A DNA stretch of 64,000 bases from positions 124,001 to 188,000 of the forward strand of contig NZ_SJSO01000005.1 of NCBI RefSeq assembly GCF_004331735.1, given 5' to 3'. This document shows, piece after piece, positions 53,197 through 62,816 of this stretch. This stretch comes from Pedobacter psychrodurus (GTDB lineage: Bacteria > Bacteroidota > Bacteroidia > Sphingobacteriales > Sphingobacteriaceae). The notes below the pieces were generated by a model. The model did not search any database and was not told the origin of the DNA. It was given only the letters and a program-made list of their open reading frames with translations. Numbering within the stretch: the stretch's first letter is position 1; each line of letters begins with the position of its first letter. Made by a program: the position numbers and the translations under genes.

Positions 53197-55401
53197 TTGA
53201 AAAAATTCCCCCATTATAAGCAGCCGGATCAAATGGACTGCGGCCCTACCTGTTTGCGTATAATCGCCAGACACTATGGGCGAAATTATACCATTCAACG
53301 GTTACGTGAAATCTCTGGGATTAACCGACAGGGGGCATCTCTACTGGGGATTAGTGAGGCAGCGGAAAAAATTGGCTTTAGGACGATAGGTTTAAGGATT
53401 GGAGTAGAGCAGCTACAAGAAATCGATTTACCCTGTATTATTCATTGGAGACAAAGCCACTTTGTTGTACTCTATAAAATTTCCTTTAAATCTTACTCCG
53501 ATACTAGGATCTATTACATTTCAGACCCGGCCAAAGGGTTAATTAAGTATAGTGAAACTGAATTTTTCAAGAACTGGCTGAGTACCCAGAATAATGGACG
53601 CCTTGAGGGGATTGCTTTAATGATTTCTCCTAGCCCTGATTTTTACCAGCAAGGAGGAGATTCAGAAAAAGGATTGAGCCTCACTTACATGATAAGCTAT
53701 CTTTTTAAGTACAAGCAGCTGATCTTTCAATTGCTTTTAGGCTTGGGGGTAGGAAGTTTATTACAGCTCATCTTTCCTTTCTTAACCCAATCTGTAGTCG
53801 ATATTGGGATCAATACCCGTAATCTAAATTTTGTCTATATCATTTTAATTGCGCAGACCATGCTTTTTCTTGGGCGATTGGGTGTTGATTTTATCCGTTC
53901 CTGGATACTGTTACACATGACCACAAGGATAAACATTTCTATTCTTACTGATTTTTTGATCAAGCTAATGAAGCTCCCGATGGGCTTCTTCGAGACTAAA
54001 ATGACAGGCGACATTATGCAAAGGATGAGTGACCAAGGAAGGATACAGAGTTTTTTAACCGGCTCATCGCTAAATACCATCTTCTCGCTTTTCAATCTTG
54101 TGGTGTTTTCATTTGTACTTGCTTATTACAACATTAGCATTTTTATTGTTTTTTTTGTGAGCAGTGTGATCTATAGCCTCTGGGTAATTTTCTTTCTTAA
54201 AAAGAGGAGAGAACTGGACTTCAAACGGTTTGATATGTCTTCTGAAAATCAAAGTACTATTGTACAACTGATTGGCGGTATGCAAGAAATCAAGCTCAAC
54301 AACTGTGAACAGCAAAAACGCTGGGAATGGGAGCGAATTCAGGCAGGATTGTTCAGGTTTAGCATAAAAAGCCTTGCATTGGGACAATACCAGCAGTTCG
54401 GTACTTTCTTTATTAATGAAGGAAAGAATATCTTGATCACTTTTATAGTAGCAAAGTCCGTTATCGATGGGCAACTGACACTTGGAGCGATGATGGCGGT
54501 CCAATATATTGTAGGCCAATTGAACAGTCCAATAGAGCAATTATTGGGCTTTCTGCAATCTTTTCAGGATGCGAAGATTAGCTTAGAACGTTTAAATGAG
54601 ATCCATGAACTTGAAGATGAAGAGCCCGTAGGGAAAAGCTTTTTAAATGAACTTCCTCTGAATAAAAGTATTTGTCTTCAGAATGTATCATTTACCTATC
54701 CGGGTGCTGGGAATGAACCTGTTTTGCGTAACATTACTTTGCAGATCCCAGAGGGTAAAACGACCGCTATTGTCGGGATGAGTGGAAGTGGCAAGACTAC
54801 CATTTTAAAGCTCTTGTTAAGGTTTTATGAAGCACAGAAAGGAGAAATCAAGATCGGCAATACTCTTATTAAGCAGATTGGTTACCGTTACTGGCGCGGG
54901 AAATGCGGCATTGTGATGCAGGATGGATTTATATTCTCAGATACAATTGCACGCAATATTGCCGTCGCAGATGAATATCCAGATATGGCTAAATTGCTGC
55001 ATGCTATAAAAGCTGCCAACATTAGTGAATTTGTGGAAGAATTGCCACTAGGTCTAAATACAAAGATAGGTGCAGTTGGAAACGGCATTAGTCAGGGACA
55101 GCGCCAGCGTATACTGATTGCAAGGGCAGTTTATAAAAATCCGGAATACATCCTCTTTGATGAAGCAACCAATGCCTTGGATGCGAATAATGAAAAAATT
55201 ATAATGGAGAACCTCGAAACTTTCTTTAAAGGCCGGACGGTTATAGTAGTTGCCCATCGGTTGAGTACGGTAAAGAACGCAGATAACATTGTTGTATTGG
55301 ATAAAGGTTTGATCATAGAACAGGGTACCCATCAGGAGCTGGTAAAAAATAATGGTGAATACTATCAATTGGTGAAAAATCAATTGGAACTAGGAGTATA
55401 A
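53197..55401 (+). CDS. Peptidase-containing ABC transporter (C39) for double-glycine peptides
   Basis: 734 residues with an uncommon TTG start: the frame begins KKFPHYKQPDQMDCGPTCL exactly where the family starts, and the next Met would cut the C39 domain. The C39 triad is Cys15, His in QSHFVVLY (about 88) and Asp in YISDPAKG (about 110). Then come six membrane helices (about 165-440) and an ATPase with Walker A GMSGSGKTT (about 527), signature ISQGQRQRI, Walker B YILFDEATNALD and H-loop VAHRLST. It cleaves the leader after GG and exports the peptide. It abuts the HlyD gene directly. Confidence 0.93.
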   Translation: MKKFPHYKQPDQMDCGPTCLRIIARHYGRNYTIQRLREISGINRQGASLLGISEAAEKIGFRTIGLRIGVEQLQEIDLPCIIHWRQSHFVVLYKISFKSYSDTRIYYISDPAKGLIKYSETEFFKNWLSTQNNGRLEGIALMISPSPDFYQQGGDSEKGLSLTYMISYLFKYKQLIFQLLLGLGVGSLLQLIFPFLTQSVVDIGINTRNLNFVYIILIAQTMLFLGRLGVDFIRSWILLHMTTRINISILTDFLIKLMKLPMGFFETKMTGDIMQRMSDQGRIQSFLTGSSLNTIFSLFNLVVFSFVLAYYNISIFIVFFVSSVIYSLWVIFFLKKRRELDFKRFDMSSENQSTIVQLIGGMQEIKLNNCEQQKRWEWERIQAGLFRFSIKSLALGQYQQFGTFFINEGKNILITFIVAKSVIDGQLTLGAMMAVQYIVGQLNSPIEQLLGFLQSFQDAKISLERLNEIHELEDEEPVGKSFLNELPLNKSICLQNVSFTYPGAGNEPVLRNITLQIPEGKTTAIVGMSGSGKTTILKLLLRFYEAQKGEIKIGNTLIKQIGYRYWRGKCGIVMQDGFIFSDTIARNIAVADEYPDMAKLLHAIKAANISEFVEELPLGLNTKIGAVGNGISQGQRQRILIARAVYKNPEYILFDEATNALDANNEKIIMENLETFFKGRTVIVVAHRLSTVKNADNIVVLDKGLIIEQGTHQELVKNNGEYYQLVKNQLELGV

Positions 55402-56703
55402 ATGGAAGAAAAGAAAATGATAGACAACGAACTGAACGGATTGGAAATCAACAGCGAAGAAGTTCAGGAGATTATTACCGCAGTCCCGTCGTGGATTTTA
55501 AGAAGAGGAATTTCCTTAATTCTCGGCATTATACTTTCTATTTTCTGCATTTCAGCTTTCATACACTATCCAGATGTTGTAAAAACTAGCTTAAAGATAA
55601 ACTCCCTGAATGCGCCGAAGATGGTATTTGCCAAACAGACCGGTAAAATTATTGCACTGTTGGTTAAGGAGGGCCAGATTGTTAAACAAAACCAATCCCT
55701 AGCCTTTATGGAGAGTAATGGAAATCATAGCGATGTCATTAAACTTCGGGCGGTACTGTCCGAGATTAACAATGAACAAAATAGTTCAGGTTATGTGGAA
55801 ACGCAATTGCCGAAAGGGCTAAATCTAGGTGAGTTACAGGGTGCCTATCAGAATTTTTACCAACAGTATCTACAGTTCAGTTCAGCCCAAAAGGATGGAT
55901 ATTACCTAAGTAAAAAAAAATATCTAAGGAGCGATTTAACGTCAATTGGCAAATTAAAAGATCAGATCATTTCCCAGCGTGAAATTCAGGAAAAAGAATA
56001 CGCAAATGTGAAACAAGAGTTTGAATCTTATAAAAAGCTTTATCAGAAAGGTGTTATTTCCACTAGCGAATACAAGCAGCAGGAGAATAAGTACCTGTCG
56101 GGCCAATATCCGCTACAGCAAACCTCAACCGCTTTATTGAACAACATGGCCGATTATACCTCCAAGAAAAAAGAGATACTCGATTTAGACCACATCATAC
56201 AAGATGAAAGAGCGAAATTTGTGCAGTCGTTGAGTAATATGATTACCGAAACAAATGCATGGATCAATCAGCATATTATGTGTGCCCCAGTAGATGGTAA
56301 AGTGAGTTTTGCGGGCATTGTCCAAGGGAACCAGACTGTGATCAGCGGTCAGGAACTGTTTATGGTTAATCCAGCAAATGCAGATTTCTTTGGAGAGGTA
56401 CAGATACCCCAATACAATATGGGTAAGGTAAAAATCGGTCAGAATGTACTTGTCAAAATGAGAAGTTTTCCTTTTGAGCAATATGGTGTGATCAGAGGCA
56501 AACTAAATTACATTTCGGAGGTGGCATTTAAAGATAGTGTCTTCATTGCCAAAATTAATTTTAATCGATACGAGAACAAAGATTCTGAACATAAAATTTT
56601 GCTTAAAAACGGTATGCAGGGAGACGTAGAGATTATTACTGAAGAAAGTTCTTTATTAAAAAGGTTTACAAGGAATTTAGTTAAGATGTTAAATACCAAC
56701 TAA
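55402..56703 (+). CDS. HlyD-family membrane fusion protein
   Basis: 433 residues. One N-terminal membrane helix (about 33-52, ISLILGIILSIFCISAFIHY) is followed by a biotinyl-lipoyl-like segment (KTGKIIALLVKEGQIVKQNQ-like), a long coiled coil (about 115-285) and a beta-barrel region. It links the inner-membrane exporter to an outer-membrane channel. The ATG begins right after the transporter stop codon. No TolC-type gene is in the window, so an outer-membrane channel encoded elsewhere is needed. Confidence 0.92.
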   Translation: MEEKKMIDNELNGLEINSEEVQEIITAVPSWILRRGISLILGIILSIFCISAFIHYPDVVKTSLKINSLNAPKMVFAKQTGKIIALLVKEGQIVKQNQSLAFMESNGNHSDVIKLRAVLSEINNEQNSSGYVETQLPKGLNLGELQGAYQNFYQQYLQFSSAQKDGYYLSKKKYLRSDLTSIGKLKDQIISQREIQEKEYANVKQEFESYKKLYQKGVISTSEYKQQENKYLSGQYPLQQTSTALLNNMADYTSKKKEILDLDHIIQDERAKFVQSLSNMITETNAWINQHIMCAPVDGKVSFAGIVQGNQTVISGQELFMVNPANADFFGEVQIPQYNMGKVKIGQNVLVKMRSFPFEQYGVIRGKLNYISEVAFKDSVFIAKINFNRYENKDSEHKILLKNGMQGDVEIITEESSLLKRFTRNLVKMLNTN

Positions 56704-56892
56704 AAGAAAGGTGCTTTATTCAAGTACCTAAAGTTATTTTTACACATAAGGGGTTTTTGAGTTTGTTTATCTTGCAATGCAAAATGCTTAGAAAAATGAC
56801 CAGATTGAAATACGATTTTCTTCTATGAGACAAAGATTAAATACATATATACTGCAAAAAAAAATATGTTCACAACCTCAGATTATACTTAA

Positions 56893-57747
56893 ATGAAAGT
56901 GCAGCTCACCGGTTTTTGGGAAGATAATGTTAGTATGTTTAATCTTTTTAAGAAATACAATTTTGGGAATCCAAAATGGAAAAATATAGAACTTACAATT
57001 GGCGAAGATTACGATGTATTAGTCATATTTACACGACCTCACGATGATTTTAAGGATTATGACGCTAACAAAGCTATTACCCTTTTAACTGAACCACCTA
57101 CTAGCCATAGATCGCATGCGACATCTAAAATAATGGATATGTATTTACCTCTTCCATTTTGGCAAAATTTTTCCGATAAAGATTGGGCTCTGCTCCGAAA
57201 AAAAGAAATTGAAAAAACTGAGTTGTTGTCAAGTGTAACCAGTGAACTAAATTACTTGGAAGGACATAAAGCTAGACGTCAGTTGGTATCAATTTTAGAT
57301 AAAAAAATAGATGATGGGCTTGATTTGTGGGGTAAACAATACGAAGGTACTTTTCTGAAACAACTAAAATCCTATCGAGGTGAATTAACAAATAAATATG
57401 ATGCTTTATGGAGTTATATGTATCATTTTGCTTGTGAAAATTCTTTCGAAAAAAATTACTTCACTGAAAAAATAACGGACCCAATTATAGCCGAATGTCT
57501 TTGTTTTTATGATGGCTGTTTGAATCTAGAAGAATTTATAGATGAAAGAGCCTTTGTAAAAATAAATGTATTTGATCCTTTTGATACAATTGATAATATT
57601 ATTAATGCCATTGAAAATAATGAATGGAATAGGAAAATAAAATATATCAGGAAACAAAAAAATAGGTTGATGAATGAATTAAATCCAATAAATATAATCT
57701 GGTTAGCGGTAAATGGCAAAGATGTGATGAAGGCGTGTAAGCTATAA
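56893..57747 (+). CDS. GT10-like (fucosyltransferase family) glycosyltransferase
   Basis: 284 residues. The C-terminal half has the GT10 alpha-1,3-fucosyltransferase motif series: MYHFACENSFEKNYFTEKIT, then DPIIAECLCFYDGC, and INVFDPFD. The N-terminal part holds a Rossmann-like acceptor domain (VLVIFTRPHDD, ITLLTEPPTSHR). Size is slightly shorter than many family members. It would add fucose or a related GDP-sugar to an acceptor; no GDP-fucose synthesis genes are nearby. Located last in the peptide locus, before attR. Confidence 0.78.
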   Translation: MKVQLTGFWEDNVSMFNLFKKYNFGNPKWKNIELTIGEDYDVLVIFTRPHDDFKDYDANKAITLLTEPPTSHRSHATSKIMDMYLPLPFWQNFSDKDWALLRKKEIEKTELLSSVTSELNYLEGHKARRQLVSILDKKIDDGLDLWGKQYEGTFLKQLKSYRGELTNKYDALWSYMYHFACENSFEKNYFTEKITDPIIAECLCFYDGCLNLEEFIDERAFVKINVFDPFDTIDNIINAIENNEWNRKIKYIRKQKNRLMNELNPINIIWLAVNGKDVMKACKL

Positions 57748-58170
57748 TTGGGCAGTTTGGTCTATTGTATAATAATTCCTGATATAATATGCCTATTCAG
57801 TAGAGCTCGAGAAGAATTACTTTAGGGCAAAGCAAGCAGCCACTTGTTAAAAGCCCCCGATCAACCCTTCAATACTTTTTGGCTGTATATTCTAATAGAT
57901 CCTATTTTTGTTGTGGAGCTATGGTACTCCAATGAAGGTTATTTGTACAGGGGGTTTGATTAACCTAGCTTTAATTGCCCCGTATGCCCTGGAGTGACCC
58001 CGATTATTGTCAGGTATTTAGTGGCGTAATTGAAAGCGGTATTGCGGAAACGACAAATGGTCTTCACTATCAGGATATTATGTATTTCACGACCTTAAAT
58101 AAATTGCATCTAATAATATTATTGGCTATCTTTAGATCAGTCAATTACAGTCAAATAGTTGCAAAAAAAT
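57748..58170. other. Right-end spacer of the island
   Basis: I find no credible gene. A 66-codon frame at 57975-58175 lacks family features and may be debris. The segment leads to the arm-type repeats at 58171-58189. Confidence 0.5.
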
Positions 58171-58189
58171 GGTGAGCATATAGTGAGCA
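58171..58189 (+). promoter_or_regulatory. Probable integrase arm-type sites, right end
   Basis: GGTGAGCA at 58171-58178 and AGTGAGCA at 58182-58189 match the repeats at 9562-9581 in sequence, orientation and spacing (11 against 12 bp). They lie 50 bp inside attR. Confidence 0.6.
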
Positions 58190-58238
58190 GCCTCCCTTAG
58201 TGTAATTTAAAAAGCTAATTATCAAAGATATATGGATA

Positions 58239-58326
58239 GGGTTCGAGTCCCGTCCATTCCGCGAAAATAGTTTTAAATTTAACTAAAAGCCTGTAAATAA
58301 AATGTTTACAGGCTTTTTCGTTTTCT
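58239..58326 (+). repeat. attR: right 88-bp direct repeat
   Basis: Repeats 9438-9525 with one mismatch. Only the last 23 nt of the tRNA-Asp are present, so no second functional tRNA exists here. The tRNA terminator hairpin is included. Confidence 0.92.
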
Positions 58327-58327
58327 G

Positions 58328-58381
58328 GAAGCCATTTACAAGCAACTGGTCAAACTGTTTGAGGCACCTTTTTTAGTATGA
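58328..58381 (+). pseudogene. 3' relic of a mobile-element gene outside attR
   Basis: Reads EAIYKQLVKLFEAPFLV and stops at 58381. The stretch YKQLVKLFEA matches the end of the 29960-30538 product (YEQLVKLFEA), also at the DNA level. It lies just outside the island, so an older related element probably occupied this tRNA site. Confidence 0.7.
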
Positions 58382-58425
58382 TACCATAGTGAACATCCAA
58401 AATGCTATTCCAGATTCAGCCTATT

Positions 58426-59079
58426 CTATTTTGACGCCGCCAACGCACGCTGCAATTCTATAATCTTTAGCTGATAAGCTATTGTATTTTCATCATTATA
58501 TTGTTCGGTGTAGTCTTTTAATGCTTTTAAGTATTCTTCAATGAATTCATTATTAGTGGAATCAGCTTCATATTTGATGCGGGCGGCATTGATGGGCTCC
58601 TGTCTTTCGAAGCGCAGGCGGCTCTGTCCTTGTTTGGATTCGTAATAAAGGATCACGATATTTTTCTCAAAACCCGGAATGTATTTTACCGGGAAGCTTT
58701 GGCCTTTTGACGGAATTTGAATGCTATTTTCGATCGGGTATATGGCTGCTGATGTGGTGGAGAAATCAGCGTTTATATATTTACCGTTCTGTTTCATCAC
58801 TATTGCTCCATAATCGTGGATATAGGCGTCGTTGAGTGTAGAATTGGTTTCAACATCAGAAGTGATGATGGCCGTACTTCGTACGCCATACCTGTTCAAA
58901 AACCAGGCGTTTAAATACTGGCTGGCAAAACCATTGGCTATGGCTAGCGGGATGATGGCTATAAGGAATAAGGCCCGCCTGGTGAAATGTGCAAGAGACC
59001 CGAAGAGCAAGATGATAAGCACTATGGTGTAAAAGCCGTAGTGACTGATGAAATAAAGTATTTTGGAGAGAATGATCAT
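58426..59079 (-). CDS. Membrane protein, DUF3592-like
   Basis: 217 residues. Two N-terminal membrane helices (about 6-28 and 34-54) precede a soluble region with RSTAIITSDVETNSTLNDAYIHDYGAI, followed by a conserved-looking FPVKYIPGFEKNIVILYYES strand set. This resembles DUF3592-type domains, but I hold that loosely. The C-terminal 40 residues are helical and charged. First backbone gene to the right of the island; no neighbour suggests a role. Confidence 0.6.
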   Translation of the reverse strand: MIILSKILYFISHYGFYTIVLIILLFGSLAHFTRRALFLIAIIPLAIANGFASQYLNAWFLNRYGVRSTAIITSDVETNSTLNDAYIHDYGAIVMKQNGKYINADFSTTSAAIYPIENSIQIPSKGQSFPVKYIPGFEKNIVILYYESKQGQSRLRFERQEPINAARIKYEADSTNNEFIEEYLKALKDYTEQYNDENTIAYQLKIIELQRALAASK

Positions 59080-59289
59080 GTGCAGCGTATTTGATAGTTC
59101 GTATAAGTTTTATAATCCAAATTATTTTGATCTCATTCTAATAATTTTATTATATGAGAAATCCACTGTAAACCAGAGAATTGTTGATTGAAGGAATCAG
59201 CACTTTCTGGGTTATCCACCAAAGGCCTATCCGCTATTAAGGTGCTGCCATCTACATAAACACATTTGCAATGCATGTGCATTATTTTT

Positions 59290-61566
59290 TTATCGCCTTT
59301 TCAGGAAAGAGAATAATCCGCCATGTTTCCATTCCTGTTTCCTTTTCAGTGCATCTTCATTCTCAGGTTCTACCTTCAATATGTTGATTATTGTTCCTAT
59401 AGCGGCATCTGTCTCGCCAGCTGCTTTGCATGCATCTGCATATTGTAAGCTAACCTGTAACCTGACATCATCCCACTTCCAGCCGTTCTTATCGTAGCAG
59501 GCTATTGCTGCCAGCGAAAAGTCCATACATTCATCCCATTGCTCCAGGGCATAACTGCACTGTGCCAAGGTTATATTGGTATCACAGATAATGCTTTCCT
59601 CAGTTTCAATTCCAGGCTGGCAATTATCGAGCAGGTTCTTCAGATTTTCTTTGGCTGTGATATGATCACCCAGATACAGGTATGACATGCCACGCATGTA
59701 ATATACCTTCTGAATCGAGTCTATTTTGATTGCGGCACCTTTCACCGATTGATAATTATTGGCACAGGCAATACACTGCTTGTAATCTTTCAGTTGAAAA
59801 TAATTCTGCATCAGCATATACCATGACGAGTTATCGTCGGGGTTTTTATCCAGCTGTTCCTGCCAAACCTGAACCGCAATTTCTGGGTCATCCTCACTCA
59901 AAAGATCCTGACGAATATTTTGTACAACTATATACCTTTGGCTTAATACAAACCGTTCCTGCTCGGTAAGTTCACTTCCATAGGTTGCAATAAAGCTGTT
60001 ATATTCCTCTTCTATCAAATTCAAAAGGCTACTTGCCTCTTCCTTCCGGCCTAAATTATAAATCGACCAAAGTTGCCTACCCTTCAAATCGATATAATCT
60101 TCAAAACTGAAATATTCACTACTATAAGTACGTGCCTGTTCGGCCACCTCAATTACTTCTTCATATCTTTTAAGCGCAAATAATGCAGTTGCCAATGACG
60201 ATAATTGTTCCCAAAAGGGAGATAAGGCATAACCCAGCTTATGTACCTCGACCGCGGTTTCATATTCCCCCAACACACTCAAAGCTATGCCATAGTTGTT
60301 GCAGCACATCGAGAAAATATGTGGCTCATTGTTGGCGCCATTTCCCTTGTCGTTATAGAAATAATCATAAAAGCTATCGTAAGAAATCTTATAAAAATTT
60401 GCCCTTATCTTCAATAGTTCGCTGGAAATGCCCGCGTTACCGATATTGCTTTCTGATTCTTCGAAAAAGCATACCCCTGCATTATAGTACATTATGGGAG
60501 AGTCAACAGGCCATTTTTCTATTATTGGCAGCTGGCCCTTTACCCGATAAGTTACTTCAATGAAACGTTGCAGACCAAGTGCCAGTCCACCATACGCTAA
60601 GCTCTTATGTAAGTATGGAAGTGCCTCACCATAACTTCCTGCTTCATACAATGCAGTGCCGGCATAATGGTAAGGGATAAACCAATCAGGGTACATCTTA
60701 ATGTAATGCTGCGCGAAATTCAACATTTCAACAGTATCACACTTCAGTTGCTCCGGGTATATTTTAAGTGCAATAAACATCGCGTAGATAATGGATCTAC
60801 TATTGATGTTCTGCTGGGTCAGTTCATTTAACCTCCTATACAGGGTTAATAGGTCTTCATCAGCATCGTCATTGCTAGAAAACAAAGCTATCTGGGCAAT
60901 CTCTCCACCCAATTCATAATCTTGATGATCGAGCGCTAGATTGGCGATCAGGATATAGGTATGTACATCCTTATACCCATGTACCAATCCTTCTTTAAAG
61001 ATTTCAAGCGCTTTAGCAGCGTCATTTTTATGGTAAAGGTAAAGATCTGCTTTTTTTGCATATAATGCTGCCTGCTGCTGATCAGCCAAACTACGGTTTT
61101 CAATAGTGTGCGCCTGGTTTAATATTATTAACAGCTCCAAATCTTTCAATGTACTATCTATGTCGCCGGTTTGATAATAAGCTTCCTGCCGATAAGTAAT
61201 AGCTTTAATCCGTGTATCTAAATGTACCGATGCTGTCAACTGAGCACAGTACATCATGGCCTTTGATAAATCTGTACCTGTTATAAAAATACTGATATAG
61301 GCCAGAAATAACATCGCCTCTTCATGAGCAGGCACCAGCTGCAGCAACTCGTCAAAGCTGTTGATGGCAGTAGTCAAAAATTTATTACTGGTATCGTTAT
61401 TAAACGATAATTGAAACGCACATTTTGCTTTAAGCAATATACCGTCCTGATTTTGAGGATTAATCAGCAGGAAAAATTCCGCGACCTTAAAGCATTCTTG
61501 GAAATCGCCTTCGTTATACATTGATTGCAAATGTTCAAGATCTATTCTATTTCGTTGTTGCTGCAT
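59290..61566 (-). CDS. Large TPR-repeat protein
   Basis: 758 residues made almost entirely of tetratricopeptide-like helix pairs (for example AKKADLYLYHKNDAAKALEIFKEGL, WIPYHYAGTALYEAGSYGEA-like, YYMRGMSYLYLGDHITAKENL). No signal peptide or catalytic motif is seen, so it is a cytoplasmic scaffold. It resembles long TPR proteins encoded near Bacteroidota type VI secretion loci, and a TssK-like gene lies 1.3 kb away, but a link is not shown. Confidence 0.8.
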   Translation of the reverse strand: MQQQRNRIDLEHLQSMYNEGDFQECFKVAEFFLLINPQNQDGILLKAKCAFQLSFNNDTSNKFLTTAINSFDELLQLVPAHEEAMLFLAYISIFITGTDLSKAMMYCAQLTASVHLDTRIKAITYRQEAYYQTGDIDSTLKDLELLIILNQAHTIENRSLADQQQAALYAKKADLYLYHKNDAAKALEIFKEGLVHGYKDVHTYILIANLALDHQDYELGGEIAQIALFSSNDDADEDLLTLYRRLNELTQQNINSRSIIYAMFIALKIYPEQLKCDTVEMLNFAQHYIKMYPDWFIPYHYAGTALYEAGSYGEALPYLHKSLAYGGLALGLQRFIEVTYRVKGQLPIIEKWPVDSPIMYYNAGVCFFEESESNIGNAGISSELLKIRANFYKISYDSFYDYFYNDKGNGANNEPHIFSMCCNNYGIALSVLGEYETAVEVHKLGYALSPFWEQLSSLATALFALKRYEEVIEVAEQARTYSSEYFSFEDYIDLKGRQLWSIYNLGRKEEASSLLNLIEEEYNSFIATYGSELTEQERFVLSQRYIVVQNIRQDLLSEDDPEIAVQVWQEQLDKNPDDNSSWYMLMQNYFQLKDYKQCIACANNYQSVKGAAIKIDSIQKVYYMRGMSYLYLGDHITAKENLKNLLDNCQPGIETEESIICDTNITLAQCSYALEQWDECMDFSLAAIACYDKNGWKWDDVRLQVSLQYADACKAAGETDAAIGTIINILKVEPENEDALKRKQEWKHGGLFSFLKRR

Positions 61567-62072
61567 ATGGTTCTAATTGAATACGAAGTTCGGATAGCCC
61601 GGCTCTGCCATTTTCCACCCGGAGGATATTACTACGACAAAATTATATACACCCGATGCAGTAACCTAATTTTAACATTCTACAAAACGTCTACCTGGCC
61701 TCCTAAAGCGTCTACATTACATCTACACATTTATCTTTGCTAACCCAAGACCTCCAGTGGTAATTGTTGGGATCAATACAATAAGTTGTAGAGGAAGGTG
61801 AAAATAGATAGCATTGTATTTTAATATTTTCACTTCACATGTCTTCCTTTGCAGCCTCTTTACTAAAGTTATTTTTACCAGATTTTGTATAAACAAATGT
61901 TACTATTAACGGTTTTATGGCAAATGAGAGATGCGGGTAAGAGAATGTTGGTTAACGTGATAATGGCTGCTTAGTGCAAAAGCGAAATTGTTATTCAGTA
62001 AACCGCTTTAATACCCGATTCTTTGTAGCGTTTTAACAGGTTTTGTCGTTTTTGGTTGAAAACCGAGAAACT
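61567..62072. other. Divergent spacer, no gene
   Basis: I see no gene or repeat in this 506-bp region between the TPR gene and the small lipoprotein gene. An in-frame TTG at 62043 is not needed by the lipoprotein gene. Confidence 0.5.
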
Positions 62073-62489
62073 ATGAAAAAAATAACATTGCTATTATTGA
62101 TGGGTATGGCCCTGCTTTCGTGCGAAAAAAATAAAACCTCCGATTGTGGAGAGAAAATGTGTACGTACCAATTTGTGTCAGTAGGGATAAGGTTTGTAAA
62201 CAATAAAGGTGAGGCTACCGAAGTAAAAGACTTTAAAGTAGTAAACCAACGAACTGGGGAAAAACTACAGGCCAATTCAAATATTTCGATTAATACCATA
62301 AAAGGGGCGTTTGTTGTAGTTGATGATGGCAATATTCAAAGTTTATCAGAGGAGGGAGATGATTTAAAAATTACCGGCACGTCAGTAGAAACTAGTCAGA
62401 CTAAATCTGCCATAATAAAAGTAAGCGGGGGCAAGTGTGCTTGTCACATCGATAAAATCTCAGGAACAGAACAGATTGCTTTCGATTAA
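62073..62489 (+). CDS. Small lipoprotein, hypothetical
   Basis: 138 residues from the ATG at 62073, chosen because MKKITLLLLMGMALLSCEK is a complete lipoprotein signal with Cys17. The mature part is beta-rich with a CGEKMCTYQFVSVGIRF start and a final KCACHIDK pair, so disulfides are likely. No family is recognised, though the layout is common among Bacteroidota periplasmic lipoproteins. It is a single-gene unit. Confidence 0.7.
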   Translation: MKKITLLLLMGMALLSCEKNKTSDCGEKMCTYQFVSVGIRFVNNKGEATEVKDFKVVNQRTGEKLQANSNISINTIKGAFVVVDDGNIQSLSEEGDDLKITGTSVETSQTKSAIIKVSGGKCACHIDKISGTEQIAFD

Positions 62490-62816
62490 AATATTATTCC
62501 TTATAGATTTTGATGGACTTGGCTTGCAAAGGCTGAGTCTTTTTTATTTTGTGATTCTCTGTCTGGACTTTTTTATACTAATAACTAATTTGTTGAGTAA
62601 CAATAAAATTGGTCAATCGTTTGCGTGATTTTTAGGTTTGATTTTGACTATTTCTGGTGATACTTTTATTAGAAATCTTTATTGCTGGTTTGAGTTTACA
62701 AGCTGGTAATGTAAACCTAAAATTATGAGTGGATTACCGGAACCACCTACAATGGAAGTTTGGTTACACCTCAAATTAGTATCCTGACTAAAAATATTGC
62801 AACAGTTATAAGAACT
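62490..62816. other. Spacer, no gene
   Basis: AT-rich sequence between the lipoprotein gene and the terminator of the convergent TssK-like gene, with no gene or repeat visible. Confidence 0.5.

Larger units (their letters stand above)
9438..58326. mobile_element. Genomic island integrated at tRNA-Asp (about 48.8 kb)
   Basis: The boundaries are the 88-bp direct repeats at both ends, one overlapping an intact tRNA-Asp 3' end. A tyrosine integrase lies immediately inside the left end and shared GGTGAGCA repeats lie inside both ends. Gene content is accessory: recombinase-linked cassette array with nuclease and ATPase genes, ICE-associated small regulators, a peptide export and decoration locus. 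No relaxase, VirD4/T4CP or tra genes are visible, so it is either a decayed integrative conjugative element or one mobilised in trans. Interior DNA looks more AT-rich than the prfA and lpxH surroundings. Confidence 0.9.

Noticed and set aside
57975..58175. 66-codon frame near the right end
   Set aside because: No family features, no neighbour context and poor amino-acid pattern; most likely debris.
58239..58261. A third tRNA-Asp gene at the right end
   Set aside because: Only the last 23 nt of the tRNA are present; this is the attR copy.
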